Below are positions 25,333-36,219 of a stretch of 64,000 bases of DNA, piece after piece (position 1 is the first letter of the stretch; each line of letters begins with the position of its first letter). The stretch is from positions 23,274,101-23,338,100 of the forward strand of contig NC_134957.1 in the NCBI RefSeq assembly GCF_965638725.1. The letters run 5' to 3'. The DNA comes from Aptenodytes patagonicus. Its lineage: Eukaryota > Chordata > Aves > Sphenisciformes > Spheniscidae. The notes below the pieces were generated by a model. It did no database searches, was not told where the DNA came from, and saw nothing but the letters and a program-made list of their open reading frames with translations. The translations under genes and the position numbers were made by a program.

Positions 25333-28300
25333 CATTAGAATTCAGTGAAAGGAACATTCATTTTAAAACACAATCAATACATTAAAAAGTTTAAAGGACT
25401 AGTAGCAATGAGACCAGAAAGAAAACGGAAAAAACCCAAAAATTTCGACAAGTCGGTCACCTGGGAGGAGCCGCCTCCGCTCCCAGGGCGCCTGCAGCCC
25501 AGCTCCGCAGCCTGCTCGCAGCGGGGCGGCAGGGGGGAAGCGCGGGGCGACCGGGGACAAGGGCTAAAGTTATTGTAATTTTTTTTTTCTTTAGAACTGA
25601 GAGGCTTTTCTAGATTTTAATTTATCACTTCACCCAAGTCTAGGATGTCTCAATACCGGCGAGAAGAGCAGGTAGCCCCAGCTGGAGAGGAGGGAGCCGC
25701 AAAACTAAGGGGCAGAGGGAATGTGAAACGCAGCACAGGTCTGAGCGCCCCAGGAATGTTTGCCGAGCGACCTGCCCAGCCCGTCCCCGTGCCGGGAACA
25801 GGGGCAAAACCATTTAAGAAAAATTAAAAAAAAAGCACCATTAGATGAAGAGCTGTTTAATTAAAAGACAAAAATCTATGCAGAGCCAAACGTCTCAGCA
25901 GCAATTGCCATCTCTGCTGGCGTTGGCGAGGGGGGAAGGAAGGGGGAAAAGTTCGCTTTCGGCTGTAATCTTTCAGCTTTTCAGCATTTAATATTCTTTT
26001 TGCACGTCACTGTTTGACATTGTTCTTGCCTGCTCAATTAATCACCGTGGCCTTCTGCAGAGAAGTTATTTCAGCCCTTACACCCTGCGCAGGGTTGCAA
26101 ACTCTGCAGGGGCACAAGTCCTACAGAGTCAAGCAAACGAAGCAGCATATTCATTCAACTAAATAAAAAACAAAAGCAAGAAGAGCCACATTAACTAGCG
26201 TTGGGTCTTAGCTTACCAGAAGCTCTCCTTGCACTTCTGATCCCAAAATTCAAGGCAGTATTATTCCAGGAAGATGCTTTACTGATGCTGGCAGCGCAAG
26301 CGGCCCAGGGCTGGAGCTCCCCAGGCTCCAGCCTCGCGTGGCAGGAGAGGAGGAGAAGGTGGAAAGCCCCGCTAATCCCGTGCGGACCCCAGGATTGTTT
26401 AAAGAGCAATCCTCAGACAGGGAGCAGGCGATGCTGCCTGCACAAGGGCGAAAGCCGAGCTCCCAGCCCGGCCAGGGAGCACCAAGGGGAGAAGAAATTT
26501 GTCACCGGTTTCAAGAACATCGCCACGCACCCACCAACAGCATCTCCTGCCCGGGGATTTAAGAAAAGCCCCAGTTTTGGATAAAATAATTTCAGCGCAC
26601 AGAAGGGAAAGCCCCGACTGAAATCTGCGGTTTTCTAGGTTAAAGACGGTCAACAATACTTTCAGGGAGAAATCACCGAAGTCCACAAATTCAGATTAAA
26701 GACAAAGCTTAAAAAAAAGAACTAACAGTTGACGAGTGCGACAAAGCAGTATTGAAACAAAGACGTCTCAGCGGTGTGTGCAAAGAGCGAGTGTGTATCG
26801 GTCACGGACCGGCTGCGGGGTTTCAGAGCTGGCCCGGGGTGTAAAGCGGAACAGCACGCTACAGGAGGGTGGGAGGAGCGAGGTGGTTTCCTTGCATTGC
26901 ACGGGCAGTGGCAGCAGCAGCAGTAATTGCCTTTTCTCCATCGGAACGGTAAACCACACCACTTTAAAAGACAACGCACATGAGTAAGAACAGTCCGTAA
27001 AATTTCCCCATGAATATAAAATGCAAAACTATACAAAAATAGATAAAAATCGACCATTTTCTTATGTGTATAAAAACAAACAAACAAACAAAAAAAACCA
27101 TAGTCCCCAAAATGCAATACAGAATTACTTGGTAGACTGACCCCAACAGCAGTGGTTTAAGCACAAGTTAACAGCCATAATTCATCACTTTGAGGCAAGA
27201 CCTTCCCTGGAAGGGACGTATTCAGGTGAGTTCCTCGAGGGGAGTTTTTCCTTAATATCTTGGCAAGACAATCTGCTATTCCTGACTTTTATGACTTATT
27301 TTGGGTTCGGAAGCCCTTTTTCGTAAAAAGCCTCAATTACCACTCTCAGTTTTGAGTTCCTCGGGTAAGGCAGTATTTGAGTAACGGCTTGATCCAGATC
27401 AAGACCAGAAGATCTGTTCCTATTTATCCCGGGGCAGATGGGTATTTTAGGAAGAGCAGTACATAAGGCAGTGAAATCCAATCTCTCTACGGCAGTGATA
27501 GTTTACAGGCTGGGTTAGTGCATTGAAAATTATTTCTTTGGGTTAATGGGGCAGAATACGCCAATAATCCAGCAAATTAGCTCCAAAAATGCTTTTAGAA
27601 AACTCACTTTAAATCAATAGATATTTGCTTCATTTAGTTCACATCAAATTAAGAGGAGAAAACTTTGGTATAAAGTCAGATTATCAAGTCTTGGCTGTAT
27701 TGCTTTCACTCATTCGAGTCTAGAAGGTGTTTTCACTAAGCCTTTCCATTACGTACCTACAACCAAAAGAATTATTCCTAGAGGCATGCATTTGCAACTG
27801 AACATTCATTTTAGCACCGAGACACTTTCGTACCTCACCAAGACTTTGGCAAAGGCTGCACCATGCCTAAACGAAACACTACGCAAAACCCCCTTAACCC
27901 GCGAGATGCCTTTGGTGACACACTAAAATAAAATAGTAATTAAAAAAAACAGCAAGGGGCTGCTGCTCAGGCCAAGCAAGTCCTGTGGACGCCTGTCTGC
28001 GTGACGATGTCTCCAGTGTCGTCAGCAGTATTTGCTCGTGGTTTTTCATTTGTGACTGGCGGCGAGATGTGCAGTGCCGAGACCTGACCCTGTCCTTACT
28101 CCGAGCAAGAGGGGAGCCTGTTCCAATCAGGCAATATTCGTCAGCAGACGCTCACACGCTGTGCTAACGAGGGGAGACCGCACTCACAACCCCGGAGGCG
28201 AGGGGACCTTTCGCTGGCCGACCGCGTTCTCCTCTCCAGGTGGGGGATGCGGATGCGGAGTGGGAGCGGCATCGAGAGCCGGGTTTGTCCCACAAAATCC

Positions 28301-30190
28301 TCTCCGGTTGCAGGGAGGGATGGGAGGAAAAAACGTGGCACGGCGGGTTCCTGCGGTAACTCCCTGCAGCAGCACTGGTAGGAAAATACTGAAAAATTAA
28401 GGTTAAGCCCACGGATACACGGATGGGTCTACTCTAGCCTCAGCAGTCTGTTCAGGAAAGAAAAAAAACACGTAAATAAGTCAAACCGTGGGCAAGCAAA
28501 GCCTGGCTTTGCCTTTCCCTGCTCCTTCGCAGATATACAAGGACAGGGCAGTAAGGAGTCTCTTCTCAAAAACAAATATTGGGACCTCATTTTGCTTGGG
28601 GGGGGAACCCACAAACCCAAAACAGCTCCTTGTGCCTGTAAATACAGCGATGCAGGGAGCTGCTGACATTCCCAACCGGAGCCACATCCGTACGGGGCTG
28701 CGGGTCGAGAGAGCAGCAGGGGCTTTACTCGCCACGGGCAGGAGTCGGCAGGAAAAGCGGGTTAGGGCTGGGCAGAGCCGCCCCTCGCCCCGCACTTTGC
28801 TCCGGAGATGGGAGAAGACTCTGGTATTTCCAGTTCGTGATTATTTTTTTAATGCTACAAACTGCTGCAAAGAAAAGCAGAAAAGGGGCAACTCGGGGCA
28901 GGGAGGGAAACAAAAATCATCATCGGTAACTGAATCAGAATACAGAGCTTGGACAGAAGGAGGAAGAAGTTTTGGAAGTCACGGCCAGGGAGGTTTGGTT
29001 TAGAGACAAGCATGTTTGAGATCACAGAGGACATGGGAGACGCCTCGAGGACCAACGGCCTGAAACAGATGTTTCCAGGAGCTTGTACGACCTCCTCAAA
29101 GTCTGTCTCCTTAGCTCGCGTCCCTCCTCCACGCTCCTGCAAAGAGGAAAAAGAAATCCAAAACCTGCAGCTACCTCCAGCTTTTTCGTTCCCTCCAGTT
29201 ATGAGGAAGAAGTTGTGAAGCCTAATTTAGGCTGTGTTACATCCTGTATTCCAATTAACAGAATACTTTCCTCGTATGAGTTTATGCAAAGAAAACAACC
29301 GTAAAATAATTAAAAAAAAAAAAAAAGACAACCCACAAAACTTCCTTTTGAAGAAAGTAACACCATCTGCAACTTCGCAGCTACAGGCACGATGCAAATT
29401 TAGCTTATTTCAAAGACCTCATCCGTGTGCCCATGGCCCGGGAGAGGCGGGGAGCGTGGGACAAAGCACGGGAAAGGTTTCAACCGGGAATCACGCACCG
29501 TGAAGACAGACCACAACAAAGGAGGGACCGACACTTTGTTCTTAAAAGGGACACCATTGACAGCACATCTCTCTGAGCACGGTATCTTTGAGCAAATGAA
29601 AACTAGTCCTGGAAAACCTTATCGGCACGCACACAAAAGCTCCTGCTTTCCTTTGGGGCAAGGGAAAAAAAAAAAGAATAAATAAAAATGTTACTGCAAA
29701 GTTCCCCTTTCAGCTGACTCGCCTCCCGTCCTCGCTCTGGAAATAACCGGCGTCCTTCCTCCCAGCCTCCCCAAATCGAGACCGAGATGGAAGACATTCA
29801 AAGTGAGTCTGAACCAAAACATTTCACCGACAAGAGGAAGAAAAAACCCGATTTCTCCCAAAAGTTTCCCCAAGGCTTGCTCCCCCAGCTCCAATCCTGC
29901 AGAAAAACCCCAAACCTGCCATGCTAGCAATAGGTCCGTTCCCAGCTTTTATTCTAGCAGCAACGTGAGCGCGTGCCGGGGGCTGCTACTGCACTTGGCG
30001 TTCGAGAGCGTGGCGGCTCGCGCTGGAAAACAAGAAAGTGCCTCAGCGTTAACGTATGAATCCCGGAGGGGGCTCCGAACCCCGCCAGAGCATCCGCAGC
30101 GGCGAGACCACGTACCACAGCTGCGGGAGAGGAGCTCATCCTTATCAGCCCAGGTCTAAATTAAAGTCACTCACAAATTGCTCGTTAACG

Positions 30191-30196
30191 TTTATT
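30191..30196 (-). terminator. AMER1: AMER1 proximal polyadenylation signal (AATAAA)
   Basis: A canonical AATAAA only about 50 bases past the AMER1 stop codon, with a GU-containing stretch (TTTGTGAGTGA) shortly after it. Its use would give a transcript with almost no 3' UTR. A further AATAAA lies at 29948-29953. Confidence 0.35.
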
Positions 30197-30245
30197 TTCT
30201 CCCTCCCTGCACTTTGCAACCCTTTTCACACCCTCCCCAGAGCAG

Positions 30246-33200
30246 CTATTCGGCTTCGGTGACATTCACTGCAGTGCTCCGGCAGCCGGCGGGCAGCGCG
30301 TGGCCGGGGCTGGCTCTGCCTTTCAGGGGCTCTCCGCAGCGCTCCGGGCTTTTTACGCTGTCGGTGCTGTCGTTGGGATGCTGAGGCACGCCCTGGGCGA
30401 TGCCGACGGGTTTGCACTTGGCGCGTTTCTCCGGGGAGCAAGCGAAACTAAAGCTCGGGGGCAGCTCGGGCTCTGTTTCTCCCAAGGGTAACAAGCGGGC
30501 CAGCTTTTTGGCGGCGACTTCTCCGTGGTACCTGTAGGAACCAGCCGCCTCCCGGGACCGCCTCGCGTCGGTCTGCAGAGGCAAATTGGAGGGCCTGAGC
30601 GGGTGCCTGTTCAGCTCCGGCTCTTGGGGCCGCCTGTCCAGAGTCTCTCCAGCGATGCTCCAGGAAAGAGACAGGAAAGGGGCCACGGTGCCCGGCTGCT
30701 CCGATGGCTCCCAGGCACTCTCCATCGCGGTGGCCGGAGCGAAACCCCAGTGCTTCATCCCCCCGCCAGCCGTGTCGGTGTCGTGCTGGAGGTGCTGCAA
30801 GCCCGGCCAGCTCAACCCGCCATCAGGAGCCGCCAGCTCACCCTCCTCCTTGCTCCTGCTCCTCCTCGCTCCGCCCGAGTCCTTTTTGCCACCCTCCCGC
30901 TTCGACCAGAGCCGGCACGGCTGAGGGCCGCTCTTGGCAACCTGCGAGTCAGCAAGCTCAAACTCCAGGCTCTCCGTGTCAAGTGACCGGCTCCTCCGGT
31001 TGACGGAGAGCGGTGCTGGCATGGAGGGGCTCAGCCCGTGGAGGCGCAGGTGGCGGGGCAGGCTGGCAACACCCCAGTTGCAGCTCTGGAAGGAGCCCGG
31101 GGGGTACCCCGGGGACATTCTCTCGTCACATTCGGCCAACGACTCTTTCCGTCCGTAGCCATCGTCAAAGGCCTCAGCAATGTCCTCGCCGGCGTTCATC
31201 TCGGGATGCTGCTCGCACTCCCCTTCTCCTTCCTGCTCCACGTCGACGACGTCGAAGGTGACCATGGTGGGGAGGGCAGGGAGGTTCTGGGTGAAGGAAG
31301 AGCCGGAGTTGGAGCTCCCCAGACTTTCGGAGAGGCTGGAGAAGAGGGTGCCGCTGCTGGCGAATTCCACCAGCGCTTGCGAGAAGCTCACGGCATGCTC
31401 GGGCTCGTGTTCGCTGCCCACCTGGGGCTTGCCGGTGGTGGTCTCCGCTCCGCTGCCACGCTCGTGCTCTGGGAGCCTGTAGGCGGGGAACATCCCTGCT
31501 TTGGCTGGGGCTACGCTGCTGTGGATGGAGCCCCCAAACAACCCACAATCCGGGTCCGAATCGAACCCCGGGTTGTTCTTCGTGAGCTGAATAAGGCAAC
31601 TTCCTTGGGCTTTTTGGCTGTTGTAACAGTTTTCTGGACACAGAGTCCCTGGAAAATCCCTCCACTCTGGATTTTCAGCTCTAGCCACCAAAACCCCACT
31701 ATTCACACCCCTGTTTGGGGCATGTGAGGCCACCTGCTCACTACCAAGGCCACTCTGATTCTTGCCAATTGAGCTGGCTGCTCTAGTTTTACATTCAACG
31801 CACTGCTTTTCCCGGGGACACTTCTCCTTGCTGGGAACATCAAGTCGTTTCAAGACCGGTTCCCTCTGCAGCTCCCAGTACAGCAGCTCTTTCTGAATGG
31901 CCGCTAGCCGCTCCTCTTCCGTTTCCATCACCCCTCTTTTCTGATCCAGCATCTGGTTCAGGCTCTTCTCAGCAGGGGGGCAGATGTCCAAGAAGTAGCT
32001 GAAGATCCCCGGGCGTGAGATTTTGCTCTCAAACAGGGATTCCTCCCCATGAGAGGGACTCATCAGCGTGTCATCAGGCTCGTAAAACTCATAAAGTGCA
32101 TCACCGCTGTAACTGTCTCTGGGAAGACGGTCCTTCTTGATCTCACCGAGCCCATCTCCGGCTTCGTCCTCCGGCCCCGGCGTGGTGGAGTCGTAATAAC
32201 CCTCATCACTATTAGGGGCGGACTCTTGCTGGTCACTCTGTGGCGTCAGGAGGTCAACGCCATCCATCGCGTCCCCCATGTAGGGATGGGCTTCCGCCTC
32301 CTGCGAGGCATGCGTCTCCAAACTGCTACTCGACACCACCTGGGCTCCGTAGCTCCTGTCCCCTGCCGCGCTGCTGTTCCATATCTGGTGGAGGTACTCC
32401 TCCGCCTCCTCAGGTATGGCCATCTCCTCCCCACCGCCCTGGTAGGTGACCAGGCAGGAGCTCCGTTTAGCAGCATCTCTGCTGCGCTCCACAGAGATGG
32501 TGCTCTCAGCGATGTCAGGCTCAGCAATGTCGTCCCCGCACCCCGTCAGGGAATCGAAGCTCTTCAGGGATGTGACGTCTCCTAAGATGAGGCTTAGCAG
32601 GTCCCCAGAGTGTAGGCAGGGAGGGTCGTTGTCCATGAAGTCCGGATGAAAGGCCAGCAGGAGATTGCCGTAGTCAAACTCTGCGCAAACAACAGCGTCA
32701 GCCTCTGATTTCGTATCCGGAACGTCCCTCTTCCCCGGCACGGCCACCGCGTTGCCCTCAGAGCTGCCTTCATCAGCCGCGAGGCAGCCGGGCTCGGCAG
32801 CCTCACCACAGTTGGCAGCTGTGCCTACCGAGCGGTCATCCTCCGAGCTCCCCGGGCAGGCCGCGGCAAGAGGGACAGGTCCCAGTCCCCTTCCCTCCGC
32901 GGCCCCTCGGCTCTCCGCTCCCACACCAGGAGCTTTGCCGGCCTCCTCCGAATGCCCGGTCCATTCGGGGAGCTCTGCTTTCTCACACTCGGCAACCTTG
33001 CTCTTCCGGTGACGCCGGATGCTGTTAAAAAACCCTTTCAGGCCTTTTTTGGGTCTGGGGAAGGAGGACTTATCTCCATTGGGCTTTTTCTCGCAGCCCT
33101 CGATACTCCCGGGCGGAGAGCTGTCCTGCTGGCCAAAATCAAACTTGGCGCTGGTGTCTACGGCCAAGTGAGCGCTTTGGGAGCTCGGCAGAGGGCAAGG

Positions 33201-33587
33201 ATGCGAGTCCCTGCTCCCCTCCGAAGGGCTTTCCAGCTGCGCCCCACCACCCTTGTCATATGCAGCACCGCTGAGCCCGTCGTGGGTCTTACATTTACTG
33301 AGGCCCTTTTTAGAGGCTACTTTCCCCTGGCCTTTGTTTCTGCCTCCAAAGAAACTGGGCAGCGTACAGATGCTCCTCTTCCCTCCGAACAGTTTGAAAG
33401 CCGTTTTCTTCAGCTTGCCGGGGGGCGGCTGAGGCTGCTGCGGCTCCGCAGCTGCGACGGAGGCATTGCCCCACTCGGGCAGCCCGTCCCCATTCTCCTC
33501 CCGCCGCTGATCGCTTCCCTCCCGCTGCCCGCAGACTACTGACTGTGACCTGGTCCGGGCAGGCTCCTCCGGGCAGCCCGTTTCCAT
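30246..33587 (-). CDS. AMER1: APC membrane recruitment protein 1 (AMER1/WTX), complete single coding exon
   Basis: AMER1 anchors APC and the beta-catenin destruction machinery at the plasma membrane and tunes Wnt signalling. The 1113-residue product (human 1135) matches the family along its length. Two basic segments for PI(4,5)P2 binding are present: LKKTAFKLFGGKRS and onward at about 59-99, and KKGLKGFFNSIRRHRKSK at 180-197. APC-binding blocks follow: GDVTSLKSFDSLTGCGDD near 336-353, RSSCLVTYQGGGEEM near 375-389, and SDQQESAPNSDEGYYDSTTP near 451-470. Then come METEEERLAAIQKELLYWEL at 554-573, SFSQALVEF, the SSFTQNLPALPTMVTFDV block, NRRSRSLDT and a C-terminal CKPVGIAQGVPQ. The start is placed at GCCATGG, which aligns with human MET; an upstream in-frame ATG at 33611 follows a TAG and has a weak context. 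The Arg-Glu-Ala repeats and the long acidic run of human AMER1 are absent. AMER2 and AMER3 fit less well in length and gene order. Confidence 0.95.
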   Translation of the reverse strand: METGCPEEPARTRSQSVVCGQREGSDQRREENGDGLPEWGNASVAAAEPQQPQPPPGKLKKTAFKLFGGKRSICTLPSFFGGRNKGQGKVASKKGLSKCKTHDGLSGAAYDKGGGAQLESPSEGSRDSHPCPLPSSQSAHLAVDTSAKFDFGQQDSSPPGSIEGCEKKPNGDKSSFPRPKKGLKGFFNSIRRHRKSKVAECEKAELPEWTGHSEEAGKAPGVGAESRGAAEGRGLGPVPLAAACPGSSEDDRSVGTAANCGEAAEPGCLAADEGSSEGNAVAVPGKRDVPDTKSEADAVVCAEFDYGNLLLAFHPDFMDNDPPCLHSGDLLSLILGDVTSLKSFDSLTGCGDDIAEPDIAESTISVERSRDAAKRSSCLVTYQGGGEEMAIPEEAEEYLHQIWNSSAAGDRSYGAQVVSSSSLETHASQEAEAHPYMGDAMDGVDLLTPQSDQQESAPNSDEGYYDSTTPGPEDEAGDGLGEIKKDRLPRDSYSGDALYEFYEPDDTLMSPSHGEESLFESKISRPGIFSYFLDICPPAEKSLNQMLDQKRGVMETEEERLAAIQKELLYWELQREPVLKRLDVPSKEKCPREKQCVECKTRAASSIGKNQSGLGSEQVASHAPNRGVNSGVLVARAENPEWRDFPGTLCPENCYNSQKAQGSCLIQLTKNNPGFDSDPDCGLFGGSIHSSVAPAKAGMFPAYRLPEHERGSGAETTTGKPQVGSEHEPEHAVSFSQALVEFASSGTLFSSLSESLGSSNSGSSFTQNLPALPTMVTFDVVDVEQEGEGECEQHPEMNAGEDIAEAFDDGYGRKESLAECDERMSPGYPPGSFQSCNWGVASLPRHLRLHGLSPSMPAPLSVNRRSRSLDTESLEFELADSQVAKSGPQPCRLWSKREGGKKDSGGARRSRSKEEGELAAPDGGLSWPGLQHLQHDTDTAGGGMKHWGFAPATAMESAWEPSEQPGTVAPFLSLSWSIAGETLDRRPQEPELNRHPLRPSNLPLQTDARRSREAAGSYRYHGEVAAKKLARLLPLGETEPELPPSFSFACSPEKRAKCKPVGIAQGVPQHPNDSTDSVKSPERCGEPLKGRASPGHALPAGCRSTAVNVTEAE

Positions 33588-33681
33588 GGCAGCCGGTCGG
33601 TTCGGGTGCATCTAGCCGGAGACGATGACTTTGGTAGCAGAGTCCTCTTCTGGGCACAGAGATGGAAGCATCACAGCTGAT
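33588..33681 (-). other. AMER1: AMER1 5' UTR part of exon 2
   Basis: Exon 2 begins after a strong acceptor (a pyrimidine tract ending TTTGCTTTAG, AG at 33682-33683). The 94 bases before the chosen ATG hold an in-frame stop (TAG) just before the alternative ATG at 33611. The human gene also has a non-coding exon 1 and a second exon carrying the whole reading frame. Confidence 0.7.
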
Positions 33682-35627
33682 CTAAAGCAAAGAGAAAGGG
33701 GAGAGAGGTGAGGAGACGGCAGCGGACGGTGCAAAGCCAGAGGCATAGGTGTCACGAGGCGAAGAGCTTCGTCCACAGCTGGAACTGGAGCTGCAAAAGC
33801 TGCCGACAGCCGCTCGGCTCCCTCCACTCCTTAAAGCCGGGCACGAAAACATCGCGATGCTTAAATTTACCAGTTCGCAAGTGCAGGAAAACCACGTGTC
33901 TCCATTCGGCAGCATCCCCGCTGCCCGGGGACAGGCAGGTCTGACCCATGAACCACCCCGCTCCAACCCCTTCGGCTTCCCGGCCTTTTCGCCACCGGGG
34001 CGATCGGGTTCGGTTACCAGCCGCCTTCGGGCGGGGAAACACAGGCTGCTCCGGCAGCGAGAGGGACCGACACCTGCCAAACCCCACTTCCAGCTCCCCC
34101 AGACCTAACGCCAAGCTACAGGGAGCATTTTGACGGAGAGCCAGATCAGGACGCAGCCCTTACACTAAGCACGTGTCCTGGAAGAAAGCTGTTCACTATA
34201 CTACTATTTTTTTTTTTTTTTAAGGAGATTTCGGTTGTTTTTAAAATCGTCTGTCCGGCGAGAAAGAAACGCATTAAAAACATCCACTATGAACCACCCT
34301 GATCAGATTTTCTCAGAAGCAGAGAGGTAGGTTTTAAATTTGATCCTGGATTGATGTCGGTAACGGGAGAACTAAAATAATAATGTTTCTTTTGCAGAGG
34401 TGAGGTTGGAGAAAATAAATGCAATAAAAATCGTAACACGCCGCTGAGCTGTAATGCCCGAGGCTTAGCTCTTGCTGGTGTGAGGCCGGTGAAGCTTTCC
34501 GTGGTGTTTAGCCAGAGATCCCGAATTAAAAATACACCCAAGCTCCTGCAACCCGACGGCAAACCTGCAATTTAAGATTTTTTTTTTTTTTTTCCCCTCA
34601 AGTCTGGAGAACACCGCGGCGTTGCTTTGCCTCTATAATTAACGATAACCCCTGGCGTTCACCCGCCCCACTCAAATCAGCAGCTGGGGTGTCGCTGGTG
34701 GGCAAAACCCCCCTTCCCACCAACAAACTGGGCTTTTCCAGGTCTGCCCAAGAGCCCTTCTGGAGTCCTGGGTGCCTCGGAAGCCTCTCCGGAGCGCCGC
34801 GGGGCTCTCCCCGGAGCCTCTCCGCAGAGATGTGGTGAGACGGGCCTGCAAGAAAATCACACGCACGCGTCTGTACGCGCAGAGCGCTCAGAAAGCGGGG
34901 GGGGGGGGGGGGGGGGGGAATGCCGCAGAACACGAGATTTCAAAAACGCAGTTTTGGGGAGGATTTCGCTCCGGCTCCACGTCGGCGCTGGCACCAGCGG
35001 ACGCTGCCCCGGCCACACAGCCGGGCACAGACGCTCAAAGACAAAGCCACCGAGGGCAGCCACCACCCTCAATAAAATACAAAAAAAGGTTTTTTTTTAA
35101 AAAAAAAAAAACAAAACAAAACCAAAACCAAAAAACCCACCGCCACCCCGAGCAACGCCACGACGAGAGGCAGCAGGTCCCCCGGGCGGACGGAGGGACG
35201 CCGGGGTCCCCCGCCCCGGGGCTGGGCAGGTCCCGGCGGCCCAGGGGAGCCGGGCGCCGGTGGCCCTGCCGGGAGGCTCCATCGCCTCGGTGCCCCCGCG
35301 AGAGGAGCGGCAGCGAAGGTCAAGGCTCTGCCCTCCTCGGCGTTTGCCTTTAGCCCGGCCGGGCTCGCCAAACTTTTGGGAGCATCCCCGAAAACGCGCG
35401 GCCGCCCCGCCGTTACAAAAGGGGGCGGAAGGGGAAGGCGCCCCCCCCCCCCGCCCCCCCGGCCGGCAGCCGAAAGCCTTGGGGAAGCGTCGCCAAAGCG
35501 CCCGCCGCCGCCGCCCCGGCCGGCGGCAAAGGCGGCCCGGCGGGGCCGGGGCCCGCTCGCCGGCCGCCGGGAAGCCGCGCGGCGTCCCCCCTTCCCCTTC
35601 CCCGGCCCCCGCCTCCCCGGCGCTTAC
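33682..35627 (-). other. AMER1: AMER1 intron 1
   Basis: Bounded by a GTAAGC donor (intron base 35627) and the acceptor at 33682. About 1.9 kb, far shorter than I would expect in human. It holds a G homopolymer and a T/A-rich patch near 35090-35120. No reading frame here is credible. Confidence 0.65.
34897..34918 (+). repeat. G homopolymer, 22 bases, in AMER1 intron 1
   Basis: An uninterrupted run of 22 G on the plus strand. The transcript reads it as C. Its length is uncertain for the usual sequencing reasons. Confidence 0.9.
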
Positions 35628-35780
35628 CGGCTGCGCGGGGCGGCGGCGGCCCGCGAGGCGGGCGCGGAGCCGGGGGGGGAGGGGGGGGCCGCCGGTGCGA
35701 GGGGCCGGGCCCGCCCGGGCCAGCCCAGGCCGCCGGCGAGTGGCCGCCGGGTCAGCGGGTCCGCCCGGCGCGGCGGGGAG

Positions 35781-35849
35781 GGGGCGGGGCCTCGGCGGCG
35801 GAGGGGGCGGGGCCTCGGCGGCGGAGGGGGCGGGGCTTCCGCGGCGGGG
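35781..35849 (+). repeat. Three tandem 23-bp units each with an Sp1-type GC box
   Basis: The word GGGGCGGGGC occurs at 35781-35790, 35804-35813 and 35827-35836, exactly 23 bases apart, inside a tandem unit that continues with a CCTCGGCGGCGGAG segment (the third unit diverges at its end). Such boxes bind Sp/KLF factors. Here they sit just upstream of the AMER1 exon 1 donor. Confidence 0.85.
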
Positions 35850-35861
35850 GCGCGGCCGCTG

Positions 35862-35869
35862 TGACGTCA
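35862..35869. promoter_or_regulatory. Perfect CRE (TGACGTCA) in AMER1 promoter
   Basis: The full palindromic CREB/ATF site TGACGTCA lies 26 bases beyond the last GC box, in the position of a proximal promoter element. The match is exact; its use is inferred. Confidence 0.6.
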
Positions 35870-35969
35870 GGCGAGGGGGGGTGTGACGGCGGGCGGGGGC
35901 GCGGCGGGGCCGCGGGTGACGGGCGGCTGCGTGGCGCCGTGCGGCGCGGGTGGCGGGGCGCGTGGCGTG

Positions 35970-35971
<2 letters not shown>

Positions 35972-36002
<31 letters not shown>
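35972..36002 (+). repeat. (CA)n microsatellite, about 15 units
   Basis: A pure CA run about 100 bases upstream of the CRE in the AMER1 promoter region. It is followed directly by a short G run (36004-36012). Confidence 0.95.
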
Positions 36003-36003
<1 letters not shown>

Positions 36004-36219
36004 GGGGGGGGGGCACTGACGCGGGTGTCTGTGACGGTGTGTGACGCCGGGGGCGGGCTGGGGGAAGGCGCTGCCGTGACGTGTGCGCCCCCGCGTGACG
36101 GCGCGAGCGCACGTGTGCGCCGTCATAGTGTGGCGCCGCGACACTGCCACTGCGTGCGCTGCTGTCACGCCCTGGGCCGCTGCCACGCCACGTGGGCGTC
36201 ACTGTTAGTGCGTGTCGTC

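Larger units (their letters stand above)
25305..30245 (-). other. AMER1: AMER1 3' UTR (long form)
   Basis: The stretch from the AMER1 stop codon to the distal poly(A) signal is about 4.9 kb, becomes AT-richer than the coding exon, and holds no credible frame. Human AMER1 also has a 3' UTR of several kilobases in the same terminal exon, as I recall. A CAAA-type simple repeat lies near 27070-27100. Extent is inferred from the poly(A) signals and the lack of any other gene, not from transcript data. Confidence 0.6.
35140..36190 (-). promoter_or_regulatory. AMER1: AMER1 CpG-island promoter and non-coding exon 1
   Basis: Dense CpG DNA upstream of AMER1. Exon 1 most likely ends at 35628, where the minus strand reads CAGCCG/GTAAGCGCC, an excellent donor. 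Upstream of it lie three GC boxes and a perfect cAMP response element, so transcription probably starts between about 35650 and 35800. No TATA box is seen, as is usual for such islands. The start site is inferred. Confidence 0.7.

Noticed and set aside
30525-33542. Long plus-strand frames opposite AMER1 (for example 31038-31727, 32952-33542)
   Set aside because: They are antisense shadows of the GC-rich AMER1 coding exon; the minus-strand protein matches a known family throughout.
33588-33611. Upstream in-frame ATG adding eight residues to AMER1
   Set aside because: Its context is weak (T at -3) and it directly follows a TAG, while the next ATG sits in GCCATGG and aligns with the human start.
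35097-36002. 301-codon minus-strand frame across the AMER1 promoter
   Set aside because: Arg/Pro/Ala-rich composition-driven frame that crosses the exon 1 donor, the GC boxes and the CA repeat; no homology.
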